Source of the DNA: an uncultured Prevotella sp.
Lineage (GTDB): Bacteria; Bacteroidota; Bacteroidia; Bacteroidales; Bacteroidaceae
Assembly (NCBI GenBank): GCA_900543155.1
Contig: UQQN01000079.1
Location: 1-11,259, forward strand
Direction of reading: 5' to 3'
Length of the DNA: 11,259 nt
The position numbers were made by a program, and so were the translations under genes. Position 1 is the first letter of the stretch. Every line of letters begins with the position of its first letter. The notes beneath the pieces were generated by a model. That model was not told the DNA's origin. It searched no databases and saw only the letters and a program-made list of their open reading frames with translations. Below are positions 1 to 6,381 of this stretch, piece after piece.

Positions 1-29
1 ATGTGAAGTGGAATAAATTCCCTTCACAT
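1..29. repeat. Short inverted repeat (hairpin)
   Basis: ATGTGAAG (1-8) is the exact reverse complement of CTTCACAT (22-29). Inside it, GGAA (10-13) pairs with TTCC (18-21) around a TAAA loop, leaving T9 bulged. There is no T-run on the right side, so a classic intrinsic terminator reading rightward is not supported. The left side is cut by the window edge. It may belong to the transcription end of a gene outside the window. Confidence 0.4.
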
Positions 30-209
30 ACCTGGCTACCTTATCTCACCCCTAATGGGGTGACCCTTTTATCCATGTAATTTATCGACGTCAAAAATCT
101 GATGAAATAGTGCAGAAAAAAATTATGGATTTTGAACACCCTACCTAAGGGGTAACAACTTAATAATATGTATTTTACATTCGTTAACCACAAATTAATA
201 TTTATTTCG

Positions 210-275
210 AGTGACCGAGTGACCGCGTAATTCCTGATTATCACGAAGTTACGCGGTCACTGGTCACTGGTCACT
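210..275. repeat. GTGACC-unit inverted repeat, 20-bp hairpin
   Basis: The left arm (210-230) carries two AGTGACC units one base apart. The right side carries three tandem GGTCACT units (255-261, 262-268, 269-275). Positions 210-230 pair with 249-268 over 20 bp with a single bulged base (G217) and an 18-nt loop (231-248). The third right-hand unit has no partner. On the minus strand the hairpin begins about 46 nt after the lipoprotein stop codon and is followed by AT-rich sequence, so it could end or stabilise that transcript. No poly-T tract follows. The structure is seen directly; the role is inference. Confidence 0.6.
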
Positions 276-314
276 TGCATTTTCGCCCTAAGTTTGCTGC
301 ATTTGCGTGATTGA

Positions 315-785
315 TTAGTGTGCCTTATAGAACACCAAGCTGTCGGAGGCGGAGCATAGAATAAGTGAGGTTTTGTTGATGCGTTCTATGCGAAAGTCGG
401 TGGCATTGCCACGAATGCCTAAGCGTTCGAGACTTGTTGTGGTGGGGTCGACAATGAGACTATCTCGGTCGCGATAGTGAATGTAGGTTTTTGTTACAGA
501 CAGACGCGATGGGGTGTATGAGAAACGGGCTGTGGTTTCGCCTGTGTGTCCGTTGAGCGGAGCAGCTGAGGTGATGGAAAGTAAATTGAGCTGAAAATTC
601 CAATAGATGTTGTCGGCACGTGTGTCGGTAGACGCGGTATAGTGTGCTTGCTCTGCAGACGTTTTGCTATGGATGCTTTGTAGTCTCCAACGACCATCGA
701 GATTGCCATTGTCGGAGAGCTTGGCACAGGCTGCCGTGATGAGTATCATGCTGATGAGGAGGGGGAGTATGCGAAGATGTTTCAT
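315..785 (-). CDS. Small lipoprotein, lipocalin-like (function unknown)
   Basis: A 156-residue protein that starts with a lipoprotein signal: KHLR, then a hydrophobic stretch at residues 6-18, then TAAC with the lipid-acceptor cysteine at C20. The mature part opens with LDGRWRLQSI (about 29-38), the GxW-type opening seen in small Bacteroidetes lipocalin-like lipoproteins. Alternating hydrophobic segments follow, consistent with a compact beta fold ending at LVFYKAH. It is probably anchored in an outer-membrane or periplasmic leaflet; no ligand or partner can be named. The gene lies 82 bp downstream of the wzi-type gene on the same strand, so co-transcription is likely. No good TAnnTTTG promoter box is seen in the gap. 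The lipoprotein call is firm; the lipocalin-like fold is inferred from the GxW opening and the size only. Confidence 0.75.
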   Translation of the reverse strand: MKHLRILPLLISMILITAACAKLSDNGNLDGRWRLQSIHSKTSAEQAHYTASTDTRADNIYWNFQLNLLSITSAAPLNGHTGETTARFSYTPSRLSVTKTYIHYRDRDSLIVDPTTTSLERLGIRGNATDFRIERINKTSLILCSASDSLVFYKAH

Positions 786-867
786 AATCTTTTCGGGGTG
801 TGTGAAACTGAGGGGTTCTATTAGAAATATCCTTGCGGTGTGGTTCTAAGAGAGAAAAAACTTGCGT

Positions 868-2394
868 TTAATGGGTTAGCAATCCTGTTTTAGACAATGA
901 GAACTGAAAGCCCGTGTTGTTTTGCAACAACGAACCACGGTCGAGTGCAAAGGCTGCCTTTACTTGCCACCCTTTGGTGTGGAGCTTGCCGATGCGTTGT
1001 GGCGTATAACCCACCTCTGCCATAAAACTGTTGAGCGTGCGAGCATGGTCGAAGGGGAGAGAGTAGGTGCCTAAACTGCGTTGGTGCGTATAGAGCAAAC
1101 GATAGTGTAGTGTTTCTGTGGGATTTCCGCTAAAACCTATGTGGTGTGCACGAAAACGGTTAGAGGTGAATGTGAGGTCGGCGGTATGATTGTAGAGAGG
1201 TGAAACAAATAGGGGGTTGCCAAGGGCTTGTCCCCAATGTTGCCAACCAGCATACATGTTGTGGTTATAATAATTGTCTTGTCCGCTAATTTGGTCTTCA
1301 ATCTCGGGTGTGTGGTCGTGATAGATGGGCCCACTTTGGTAGGTGGTTTTTACGAATTCGTAGACAATGTGATCTACGAAACGATTTTTGGGCAATGTGG
1401 CTTCGATGCCTACCATGCCGTCGAGCCAACCATACTGCAAGAACATTTGAGAATGATCTTCAAAAAAATGGTCGTAGTAGGTGCTAAGGCTCCAATCTGC
1501 TCCGTGCCAAGTGAGTCGCGCCATCCAACTGCCTAGGGTGTTGCCTGCTGCGTTGGCATAGCCGTTGCCATCGGTGCCATCGCTACCGGTGCCAAATAGG
1601 GCGTTGACAAAATCCTTCACACCATGTTTCATTTTTATGGGTTCGGGGTTTACACCGTTCCAGGTGAGGGTGTTGTAGGAGGTGCCTCCAAATTGGGTTG
1701 CCATTTCTATGCCTCCTTCAAAGACTATGGGGAACTTTTGCGCATTGCCTAAACGCAGGTATCCTGCTTTGGTGTGAAGAAGTACGTTTTTGGCATAATG
1801 TGCTGCTGTGTGATTGCCTATATAACTTTGTTGAAAGCCTCCATCGGTGAGTAAGCCATAGCTGATGTGTCCGCGAATGGCAGCCCAATTTCCCTTGCCA
1901 CTGATGTTCCAATATTGGGGCAACGAAAAGCGTATGGCGGGCACAGGATGGGCATTGATGCCAAGGGTTTGACTGCCTGTGCTGAGTTCGGCATTTTTAA
2001 ATGCCATAGGTTCTTGTTTGGCACCCACGGTGAGATTTACCAACTTGTATTGAAAGTCGGCATACAGCTGTTGCACAAAGAGTGTGCTTTCTTGATTGTA
2101 GCCCACGGTGAGGTCTGCTCCGTAACCGATGCGCCATTTGTGGGTGCTGTCGGTTTGTGCGTTGCGAATGAGGCTTGCACGTAAATAGCCGTTCGACCCT
2201 TGGGTGGATGTAACGCCGTAGCGATTGGCAGTTAGCCAAAATGGGGCATCACCATTCGAAACGGTGATGTTTGCTTCGACATTATACTCTGCTTGGTGCG
2301 CAGCACGCGACAAGGCATTCTGCGCTTGCATTTTGTGGCAGCTTGTCATGCACAGTGCTGTGAGTGTGGCGAGGGTTAGAAAGGAGTGGTTCAT
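868..2394 (-). CDS. Capsule assembly Wzi family outer-membrane protein
   Basis: A 508-residue protein resembling Bacteroidetes members of the capsule-assembly Wzi family. E. coli Wzi is an outer-membrane beta-barrel lectin that helps hold group 1 capsule at the surface; whether Bacteroidetes members do the same is unproven. Family-like features include APFWLTANRYG near residues 50-60, VQQLYADFQYK near 107-117, many alternating aromatic strands, GSWMARLTWHG, and YYDHFFEDHSQMF followed by GWLDGMVGIE. The start is chosen at ATG 2394 because it opens directly onto a signal peptide (NHSFLTLATLTALCMTSC, then HKMQAQ). Cleavage could follow MQA, or lipidation could occur at C19. An in-frame ATG at 2457 would add 21 non-hydrophobic residues and overlap the ygiQ stop codon as TAATG. 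With the 2394 start, the gene lies 62 bp behind ygiQ, probably in one transcript. Confidence 0.85.
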   Translation of the reverse strand: MNHSFLTLATLTALCMTSCHKMQAQNALSRAAHQAEYNVEANITVSNGDAPFWLTANRYGVTSTQGSNGYLRASLIRNAQTDSTHKWRIGYGADLTVGYNQESTLFVQQLYADFQYKLVNLTVGAKQEPMAFKNAELSTGSQTLGINAHPVPAIRFSLPQYWNISGKGNWAAIRGHISYGLLTDGGFQQSYIGNHTAAHYAKNVLLHTKAGYLRLGNAQKFPIVFEGGIEMATQFGGTSYNTLTWNGVNPEPIKMKHGVKDFVNALFGTGSDGTDGNGYANAAGNTLGSWMARLTWHGADWSLSTYYDHFFEDHSQMFLQYGWLDGMVGIEATLPKNRFVDHIVYEFVKTTYQSGPIYHDHTPEIEDQISGQDNYYNHNMYAGWQHWGQALGNPLFVSPLYNHTADLTFTSNRFRAHHIGFSGNPTETLHYRLLYTHQRSLGTYSLPFDHARTLNSFMAEVGYTPQRIGKLHTKGWQVKAAFALDRGSLLQNNTGFQFSLSKTGLLTH

Positions 2395-2456
2395 GTTGTG
2401 GGTGTAAAATACGGGATGTGGATTGCACGATTTATGCAACCGATGTATGCCTTGCA

Positions 2457-4493
2457 TTATCGGCGTTTGGGCTTGCGTGGATGGGACGCTGCAGAATTGA
2501 AGTTGGGGTTGTAGCTTGTGCGACGCTTGGGTTTGTCGGCGCGGTTGGGGGTATCTGCCTTTTTCTTAGACTTGGGTTTGCCTGTTTTGCCACCGTGTGT
2601 AGAATCGGGGGTAAAGGGTATGGCTTGTTGTCCTTGCGGATAAAGGCGGTTGATGAGGTCGGGGCGCCCGATGCGTTTGAGCTCACGAATGATGCGCGGT
2701 CGTTCTTCGGGTTTATACCAAAAGAAGAACATGCGTTGACGCAATTTCTCTTCAGGGGTGTGCGCTGAGAATTCGGGTTGCAAGGTGTAGGGATGATAGC
2801 CCGAATACCAAGTGTCGGTAGACACGGTCATAGGGGTGGGGGTGAAATCCTGTACTTGCTCGAGTTGGAAATTGAGGTCGCGAGTTTCGGCAGCTAATTC
2901 AGCCATGTCCTCTTCAGTGCAGCCTGGGTGCGAAGATATGAAGTAGGGGATGATTTGTTGTCGCAGTCCTTCTTCGCGATTGATGCGGTCGAAGATTCGC
3001 TTGAAGTCATGGAAAAGCTTGAATGAGGGTTTTCGCATGATTCTCAACACGTTGTCGGATGTATGCTCGGGTGCTACTTTAAGTCGTCCTGAAACGTGGT
3101 TTACGATGAGCTCGCGGGTATATTCGCGAGCTGCTTTACACAGATTTTCGTCTTTGTAATTGTGTAGGAGTAGGTCGTATCGCACACCACTGCCGATGAA
3201 GCTTTTTTTGATGCCTGGCAAGCTGTCTACGGCTTTATAAATGTCGATGATGGGGGCATGGTCGGCATTTAGGTTGGGACACACTGCAGGACTTATGCAA
3301 GACGGACGTTTGCACTTGCCACAGATTTCGGTGTTTTTGCCGTGCATGCCATACATGTTGGCTGAGGGACCACCTAAGTCGGAGAGATAGCCACGGAAGT
3401 CGGGCATCTGTATGATTTTTTTTACCTCTTTAAGGATGCTCTCCTTAGAACGGCTCATAATGAATTTTCCTTGGTGAGCAGAGATGGTGCAGAAGGCACA
3501 ACCGCCAAAACAGCCACGGTGGATGTTTACGGAGAATTTTATCATCTCGTAGGCGGGAATGCGTTTGCCTTTATATTTGGGGTGTGGCAGACGCGTGTAG
3601 GGCAGGTCGAACGAGTGGTCGATCTGCTCGGTGGTCATAGGTGGATAGGGTGGGTTGATTACGACAAACTCATTGCGTAGTTGCTGAATAAGTCGTTGCG
3701 GATGGAGTTTGTTGCTCTCTTCTTCTACGTGTCGAAAGTTGGCAGCGTATAGTTTTTTGTCTTTTAGGCAATCTTCGTGTGAGTTGAGAATAATATCGTC
3801 TGCCTGGAAACCGCCTGGAATGTCGTCGCGTTTTTGTAGACTAACTGTTTGGCGTACGGGATATTTGCGCATAAGACTATCAAACTGTTCGGCACTGCAG
3901 AAAGCCTCTTCACGTCCGTGCAGGATGTGATTGTCGATGGTTTGGCAGAGGTCGAGCATGGGTAGTTCGCCCATGCCATAAATAAGCAAGTCAGCACCAC
4001 ACTCGGCAAGGATGCAGGGGCGCAGTTTGTCTTGCCAATAGTCGTAGTGCGTAACTCTGCGCAATGAGGCTTCGATGCCACCCAAAACCACAGGGACGTC
4101 GGGGAAGAGCTGTTTGAGGATTTTGGTGTAGACAATCGTGGGGTATTCAGGACGCATGTCGTGACGCCCATCGGGACTGTAGGCATCTTCGGAGCGCAGA
4201 CGCTTATTGGCTGTGTATTTATTTACCATCGAATCCATGCAACCCGGTGCAATGCCAAAGAACAATCTGGGGCGTCCTAATTTTTTGAAATCACGAAAAT
4301 CGCCATGCCAATCAGGTTGTGGAACAATGCACACGCGATAGCCAGCGTCTTCTAAAACGCGACCAATAACGGCTGCGCCAAACGAAGGGTGATCTACATA
4401 GGCATCTGCTGAAAATAAGATGATGTCGGCTGTGTCCCAACCGCGAAGGTCCATTTCTTTTCGGGTGGTGGGTAGCCAGTCTGTTAGTTGCAT
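2457..4493 (-). CDS. YgiQ family radical SAM protein
   Basis: A 678-residue YgiQ (UPF0313) family protein. Radical SAM enzymes use a [4Fe-4S] cluster to cleave S-adenosylmethionine; the substrate of YgiQ is unknown to me. The N-terminal part has the family signature MDLRGWDTADIILFSADAYV and DHPSFG (about 14-39), then VVLGGIEASLRR (135-146). The cluster motif CFGGCAFC gives C328, C332 and C335. A second cysteine set, C391, C394, C399 and C405 (CX2CX4CX5C), probably binds another metal or cluster. VSGRLKVAPEH (467-477) and QDFTPTPMT (548-556) are further family-like blocks. The C-terminal part matches the DUF3362 region, and residues from about 634 on are a lysine/arginine-rich, probably disordered tail that could bind nucleic acid. 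The start fits because family similarity begins almost at once. The upstream leader is a decamer tandem array that abuts the ATG. Confidence 0.93.
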   Translation of the reverse strand: MQLTDWLPTTRKEMDLRGWDTADIILFSADAYVDHPSFGAAVIGRVLEDAGYRVCIVPQPDWHGDFRDFKKLGRPRLFFGIAPGCMDSMVNKYTANKRLRSEDAYSPDGRHDMRPEYPTIVYTKILKQLFPDVPVVLGGIEASLRRVTHYDYWQDKLRPCILAECGADLLIYGMGELPMLDLCQTIDNHILHGREEAFCSAEQFDSLMRKYPVRQTVSLQKRDDIPGGFQADDIILNSHEDCLKDKKLYAANFRHVEEESNKLHPQRLIQQLRNEFVVINPPYPPMTTEQIDHSFDLPYTRLPHPKYKGKRIPAYEMIKFSVNIHRGCFGGCAFCTISAHQGKFIMSRSKESILKEVKKIIQMPDFRGYLSDLGGPSANMYGMHGKNTEICGKCKRPSCISPAVCPNLNADHAPIIDIYKAVDSLPGIKKSFIGSGVRYDLLLHNYKDENLCKAAREYTRELIVNHVSGRLKVAPEHTSDNVLRIMRKPSFKLFHDFKRIFDRINREEGLRQQIIPYFISSHPGCTEEDMAELAAETRDLNFQLEQVQDFTPTPMTVSTDTWYSGYHPYTLQPEFSAHTPEEKLRQRMFFFWYKPEERPRIIRELKRIGRPDLINRLYPQGQQAIPFTPDSTHGGKTGKPKSKKKADTPNRADKPKRRTSYNPNFNSAASHPRKPKRR

Positions 4494-4550
4494 TTAGAGG
4501 GATTTAGAGGGAGTTAGAAGAAGTTAGAAGTTAGAAGAAGTTAGAGGAAG
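4494..4550. repeat. Degenerate decamer tandem array abutting the ygiQ start
   Basis: Read on the plus strand, six units begin with TTAGA: 4494-4503, 4504-4513, 4514-4523, 4524-4530 (a 7-nt short unit), 4531-4540 and 4541-4550. The consensus is TTAGARGRAG. On the coding (minus) strand the units read CTTCYTCTAA, and the last one runs directly into the ygiQ ATG. The array therefore forms the immediate untranslated leader of ygiQ. A 10-nt period with one 7-nt unit suggests expansion and contraction by slippage. Confidence 0.8.
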
Positions 4551-4568
4551 TTTTTTCCTCTAACTTCT
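4536..4568. repeat. 14-bp perfect hairpin at the edge of the decamer array
   Basis: AGAAGTTAGAGGAA (4536-4549) is the exact reverse complement of TTCCTCTAACTTCT (4555-4568), with a 5-nt loop GTTTT. The left arm consists of array units and the right arm is one unit in inverted orientation. On the minus strand it lies about 30 nt after the stop of the 105-residue protein gene and before ygiQ. It could act as a terminator or as an mRNA-processing or stabilising element. The sequence following it on the minus strand is CT-rich, not a T-run, so intrinsic termination is doubtful. Confidence 0.6.
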
Positions 4569-4595
4569 GTTGAAGATTCTTCTGAAAAAGATGGG

Positions 4596-4913
4596 TTATG
4601 CTTGCGCCTCGGTCTCAGGGTGCTGTGTGCACCAATTTTCGTAAACCTGTATAAGGTTTTTAAGACCAAAAGCCTTCATTTTGTCGTGATAAACTACGTC
4701 GATGCAAAGGTCGAGCAAATCTTTTGTGTTCTCCTTGCTTGATGCAATGAGCGCACGAATGTTGAACTTGAGTTTGTCGAGTTCGGCTTCGGTTACGTAA
4801 CCTGTTGAGCCTACGAGACCATTGAGAAGGTTGTATTTGCGAATGGTTTCGAGATTTTGGTCGTTTACATTCATGTGGCGTGTGCCACTTTCATTGAGTT
4901 GGATATCGTACAT
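4596..4913 (-). CDS. Small cytoplasmic protein of unknown function
   Basis: A 105-residue protein I do not recognise. It has no signal peptide, membrane segment or catalytic motif. It appears mostly helical: residues 17-33, 41-58 (TEAELDKLKFNIRALIA), 61-77 and 83-95 (LKNLIQVYENWC), ending in an acidic tail. Two cysteines (C70, C95) show no metal-site spacing. A second in-frame ATG at 4874 (M14) is possible. A 5-bp GTGGC/GCCAC hairpin (4875-4888) lies directly before that codon, so which start is used is open. The gene sits 52 bp after the secreted-protein gene and 102 bp before ygiQ, all on the minus strand, so an operon is plausible. Its coding status rests on an intact frame and balanced composition between two genes of the same strand. 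Confidence 0.7.
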   Translation of the reverse strand: MYDIQLNESGTRHMNVNDQNLETIRKYNLLNGLVGSTGYVTEAELDKLKFNIRALIASSKENTKDLLDLCIDVVYHDKMKAFGLKNLIQVYENWCTQHPETEAQA

Positions 4914-4965
4914 TTTATAAAAAGATTAAGGATTTACTGATTTCAAGTGTTTGGGTGGAAGCTTT

Positions 4966-5454
4966 CTAATTTTTCTTATCAACCTGCGATTTGGCTGCGA
5001 AATAGGCCTTTTCCCAATCGGTGTCAAGACTGAAGGGGGTGATTTCGCCATGGTTGAGTATAAACGAAAGCGTAGTCTCTTTGTCGGGGTCGTTGAACAT
5101 GGGGTTCGAGATGGAGGCATCTGTAAAAATCATGATGCGCTCTTGTAATTTGTCTTCTGAGAGTCGTTTGCTTTTGCTTACGTGCTCAAAGAAGAGTGTA
5201 ATAAATTCGGACATATAATAAGCTTGCGTGTCGAGAAAGAGTGAGGGGATGGTGTCGGTTTCCTCATACGCTTTTCGCTTTAGATACACCAATGCAGTAC
5301 GTTTAAACTGTGCAATCTGCGTTTGTGTAAAGTTGCTCACAGGAGAGTTTACCGTGCGTGTGGCATTGTTTAGCACATAGTCGTATACGCTCTGTGCTTG
5401 ACTTGTGGTAATGGCACAGAATATAAATGAGAGTAATGCAATAAGGTGTTTCAT
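4966..5454 (-). CDS. Secreted or periplasmic protein of unknown function
   Basis: A 162-residue protein with a clear N-terminal signal peptide: KH, then LIALLSFIFCAITTS, then a likely cleavage after SQA near residue 20. There is no lipobox cysteine at the cleavage point, so a soluble periplasmic or outer-membrane-associated protein is expected. The mature part is mixed and mainly helical, with no recognised domain and no cysteines. It resembles the many short exported hypothetical proteins of Prevotella. It is separated from ruvC upstream by a 226-bp gap holding palindromic repeats, so it probably has its own promoter, though no clear TAnnTTTG box was found. The next gene on the strand begins 52 bp downstream. 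Confidence 0.75.
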   Translation of the reverse strand: MKHLIALLSFIFCAITTSQAQSVYDYVLNNATRTVNSPVSNFTQTQIAQFKRTALVYLKRKAYEETDTIPSLFLDTQAYYMSEFITLFFEHVSKSKRLSEDKLQERIMIFTDASISNPMFNDPDKETTLSFILNHGEITPFSLDTDWEKAYFAAKSQVDKKN

Positions 5455-5532
5455 AATTGTGCAGATGTTATGTTGTATGTGGGGGGTAGCTATGGGGCTT
5501 GTTGAGTTGGGCGTGATTTAGAATTCACCGAT

Positions 5533-5570
5533 GATGCACGCGGGCTGAATTATTGTACAGCCCGTGCGTC
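5533..5570. repeat. GC-rich inverted repeat
   Basis: CGGGCTG (5541-5547) pairs with CAGCCCG (5558-5564). A second arm, 5533-5538 with 5565-5570, pairs outside a 2-nt bulge and includes one G-T pair. The loop is AATTATTGTA. A T-run follows at about 5585-5591 on the plus strand, but it is 14 nt beyond the stem, too far for a normal intrinsic terminator. On the minus strand it lies between ruvC and the secreted-protein gene and may reduce read-through. The function is inferred. Confidence 0.5.
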
Positions 5571-5591
5571 ACTAACGAACGTGCTTTTTTT

Positions 5592-5650
5592 AACCCAGGG
5601 TGTCGCTTCGCTTGCCCTGGACTATGCACTATTGCCCTTTCAGGACGTAT
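5592..5650. repeat. Probable dispersed palindromic repeat
   Basis: The segment has CCAGGG (5595-5600) pairing with CCCTGG (5615-5620) around a CGCTTCGCTTG-type loop. It then runs ACTATGCACTATTGCCCTTTCAGGACG, ending in a decayed CCT-TTC-AGG minihairpin. This order (an aacccaggg hairpin, a 'ctatgc' linker, then 'gccctttcagg') resembles interspersed palindromic sequences I recall from Bacteroidetes intergenic regions. That resemblance is memory, not a search. It lies directly downstream of the ruvC stop codon on the minus strand. I see no transposase nearby, so if it is mobile it depends on an element elsewhere. Confidence 0.5.
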
Positions 5651-5680
5651 TATCGGTGGCACCTCAGCAATTCAAACAAA

Positions 5681-6247
5681 TTAGTGTACACGGTTGGCAT
5701 TTTGCTTGACAAAAGCAGCCCAAGAGTGGGGTGCGGAGGTATTCTTTTCGGGTTTGCCACTTTGCAGATAGTGACAGTATGCAGCCGCTAAGGCATCGGT
5801 AGCGTCTAAATAGGGAAGCATATTTGCATCGGGGATGTGAAGCATGCGTTGCATCATGGCAGCCACTTGCTCTTTGCTTGCTTGTCCGTTGCCCGTAATG
5901 GCTTGTTTAATTTTGAGCGGTGCGTATTCGTGAATGGGCACATCGCGACTGATGGCAGCTGCAATGGCAACTCCTTGTGCACGTCCTAACTTAAGCATAC
6001 TTTGCACGTTCTTGCCAAAGAATGGGGCTTCGATAGCCATTTCGTCGGGTTTGAACGATTCGATGATGCCCATCACGCGCTCGTAGATTCTGCCCAATTT
6101 TAGGTAGACGTCCTTGCATTTTCGCAAGTCGATTACACCCATTGCTTCGACGCTGATTTTATTGCGTCCAGTGAGTTTTATCACGCCATAACCGAGCATA
6201 TTTGTACCAGGGTCGATGCCTAATATTATTTTTTCGGTGGTAGTCAT
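5681..6247 (-). CDS. ruvC: Holliday junction resolvase RuvC
   Basis: RuvC is the dimeric endonuclease that cuts Holliday junctions moved by RuvAB, completing homologous recombination and recombinational repair. At 188 residues it is close to the usual family length of about 170-190. All four acidic metal-binding residues are visible: D12 in ILGIDPGT, E73 in [11 protein letters not shown], and D148 and D151 in [13 protein letters not shown]. The basic segment [17 protein letters not shown] (112-128) matches the family's conserved DNA-facing region. The start at ATG 6247 leaves only six residues before the first strand, as is normal. There is no Shine-Dalgarno sequence, as is usual in Bacteroidetes. 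ruvA and ruvB are not in the window. The gene is transcribed divergently from the DUF1573 gene. Confidence 0.97.
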   Translation of the reverse strand: MTTTEKIILGIDPGTNMLGYGVIKLTGRNKISVEAMGVIDLRKCKDVYLKLGRIYERVMGIIESFKPDEMAIEAPFFGKNVQSMLKLGRAQGVAIAAAISRDVPIHEYAPLKIKQAITGNGQASKEQVAAMMQRMLHIPDANMLPYLDATDALAAAYCHYLQSGKPEKNTSAPHSWAAFVKQNANRVH

Positions 6248-6284
6248 AATGCAAAAATACAGATAAGCGTGGAATTTCGTGCAT

Positions 6285-6319
6285 TTAATCTGCTATTTTT
6301 TTTATTATTTGCAGATTAA
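6285..6319. promoter_or_regulatory. 9-bp inverted repeat, candidate operator
   Basis: TTAATCTGC (6285-6293) is the exact reverse complement of GCAGATTAA (6311-6319), with a 17-nt spacer made almost only of A and T (6294-6310). It sits in the divergent region between ruvC and the DUF1573 gene. It spans the expected -33 position of the DUF1573 promoter and ends 4 nt before its -7 box. A dimeric regulator bound here could block or recruit polymerase. The dyad is seen directly; an operator role is inference, and the T-run could also make it a DNA-bend element. Confidence 0.4.
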
Positions 6320-6331
6320 CTTGTACATTTG
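6300..6331 (+). promoter_or_regulatory. Bacteroidetes-type promoter of the DUF1573 gene
   Basis: TACATTTG (6324-6331) matches the Bacteroidetes -7 consensus TAnnTTTG exactly. The -33 element (TTTG, expected 19-21 nt upstream) is only approximated by a T-run at about 6296-6303. A transcript would start near 6337, giving a leader of about 45 nt. That leader is very A-rich just before the ATG, a pattern that favours strong translation in this phylum. Confidence 0.6.
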
Positions 6332-6381
6332 CAACGTGCTGAAAAGGCATTTTAAAGAAATAACAAAAAAATAAACTAAAA

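Larger units (their letters stand above)
1..314. other. Gene-free stretch with several dyads
   Basis: No credible coding region is visible here. The only open frame of any length (minus strand, 41-244, 67 codons) runs through one arm of a hairpin, is AT-rich and has no family signature. The stretch holds three dyads. The first is at 1-29: an 8-bp arm, a bulged T, a 4-bp arm and a TAAA loop. The second is at 46-63: 7-bp arms around TAAT. The third is the large GTGACC hairpin at 210-268. The stretch lies downstream of the minus-strand lipoprotein gene, so it is probably an intergenic or transcription-end region. What lies to the left is unknown. Confidence 0.6.

Noticed and set aside
41..244. 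A 67-codon minus-strand frame in the left intergenic region
   Set aside because: It runs through one arm of the GTGACC hairpin, is AT-rich, has no recognised motif and no start context. Intergenic sequence is the simpler reading.
210..275. GTGACC/GGTCACT repeats as a CRISPR array
   Set aside because: Units are 7 nt, adjacent or one base apart, with no spacers of 25-40 nt and no cas genes.
289..296. TAAGTTTG on the plus strand as a promoter
   Set aside because: It would read antisense into the lipoprotein gene, lacks a -33 element at 19-21 nt, and has no plus-strand gene downstream.
2364..2768. A 134-codon plus-strand frame across the ygiQ/wzi junction
   Set aside because: It overlaps two well-supported genes antisense; its composition mirrors the basic ygiQ tail read backwards.
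5600..5791. A 63-codon plus-strand frame across the palindromic repeat and the 3' end of ruvC
   Set aside because: It is made of repeat sequence plus antisense ruvC. Short frames of this kind arise in palindromic repeats and are not genes.
6252..6259. TATTTTTG on the minus strand as the ruvC promoter -7 box
   Set aside because: It matches TAnnTTTG but ends only 4 nt before the ATG, so transcription would begin at or inside the start codon, and no -33 TTTG lies at the proper distance. Probably chance in T-rich sequence, unless the mRNA is leaderless.
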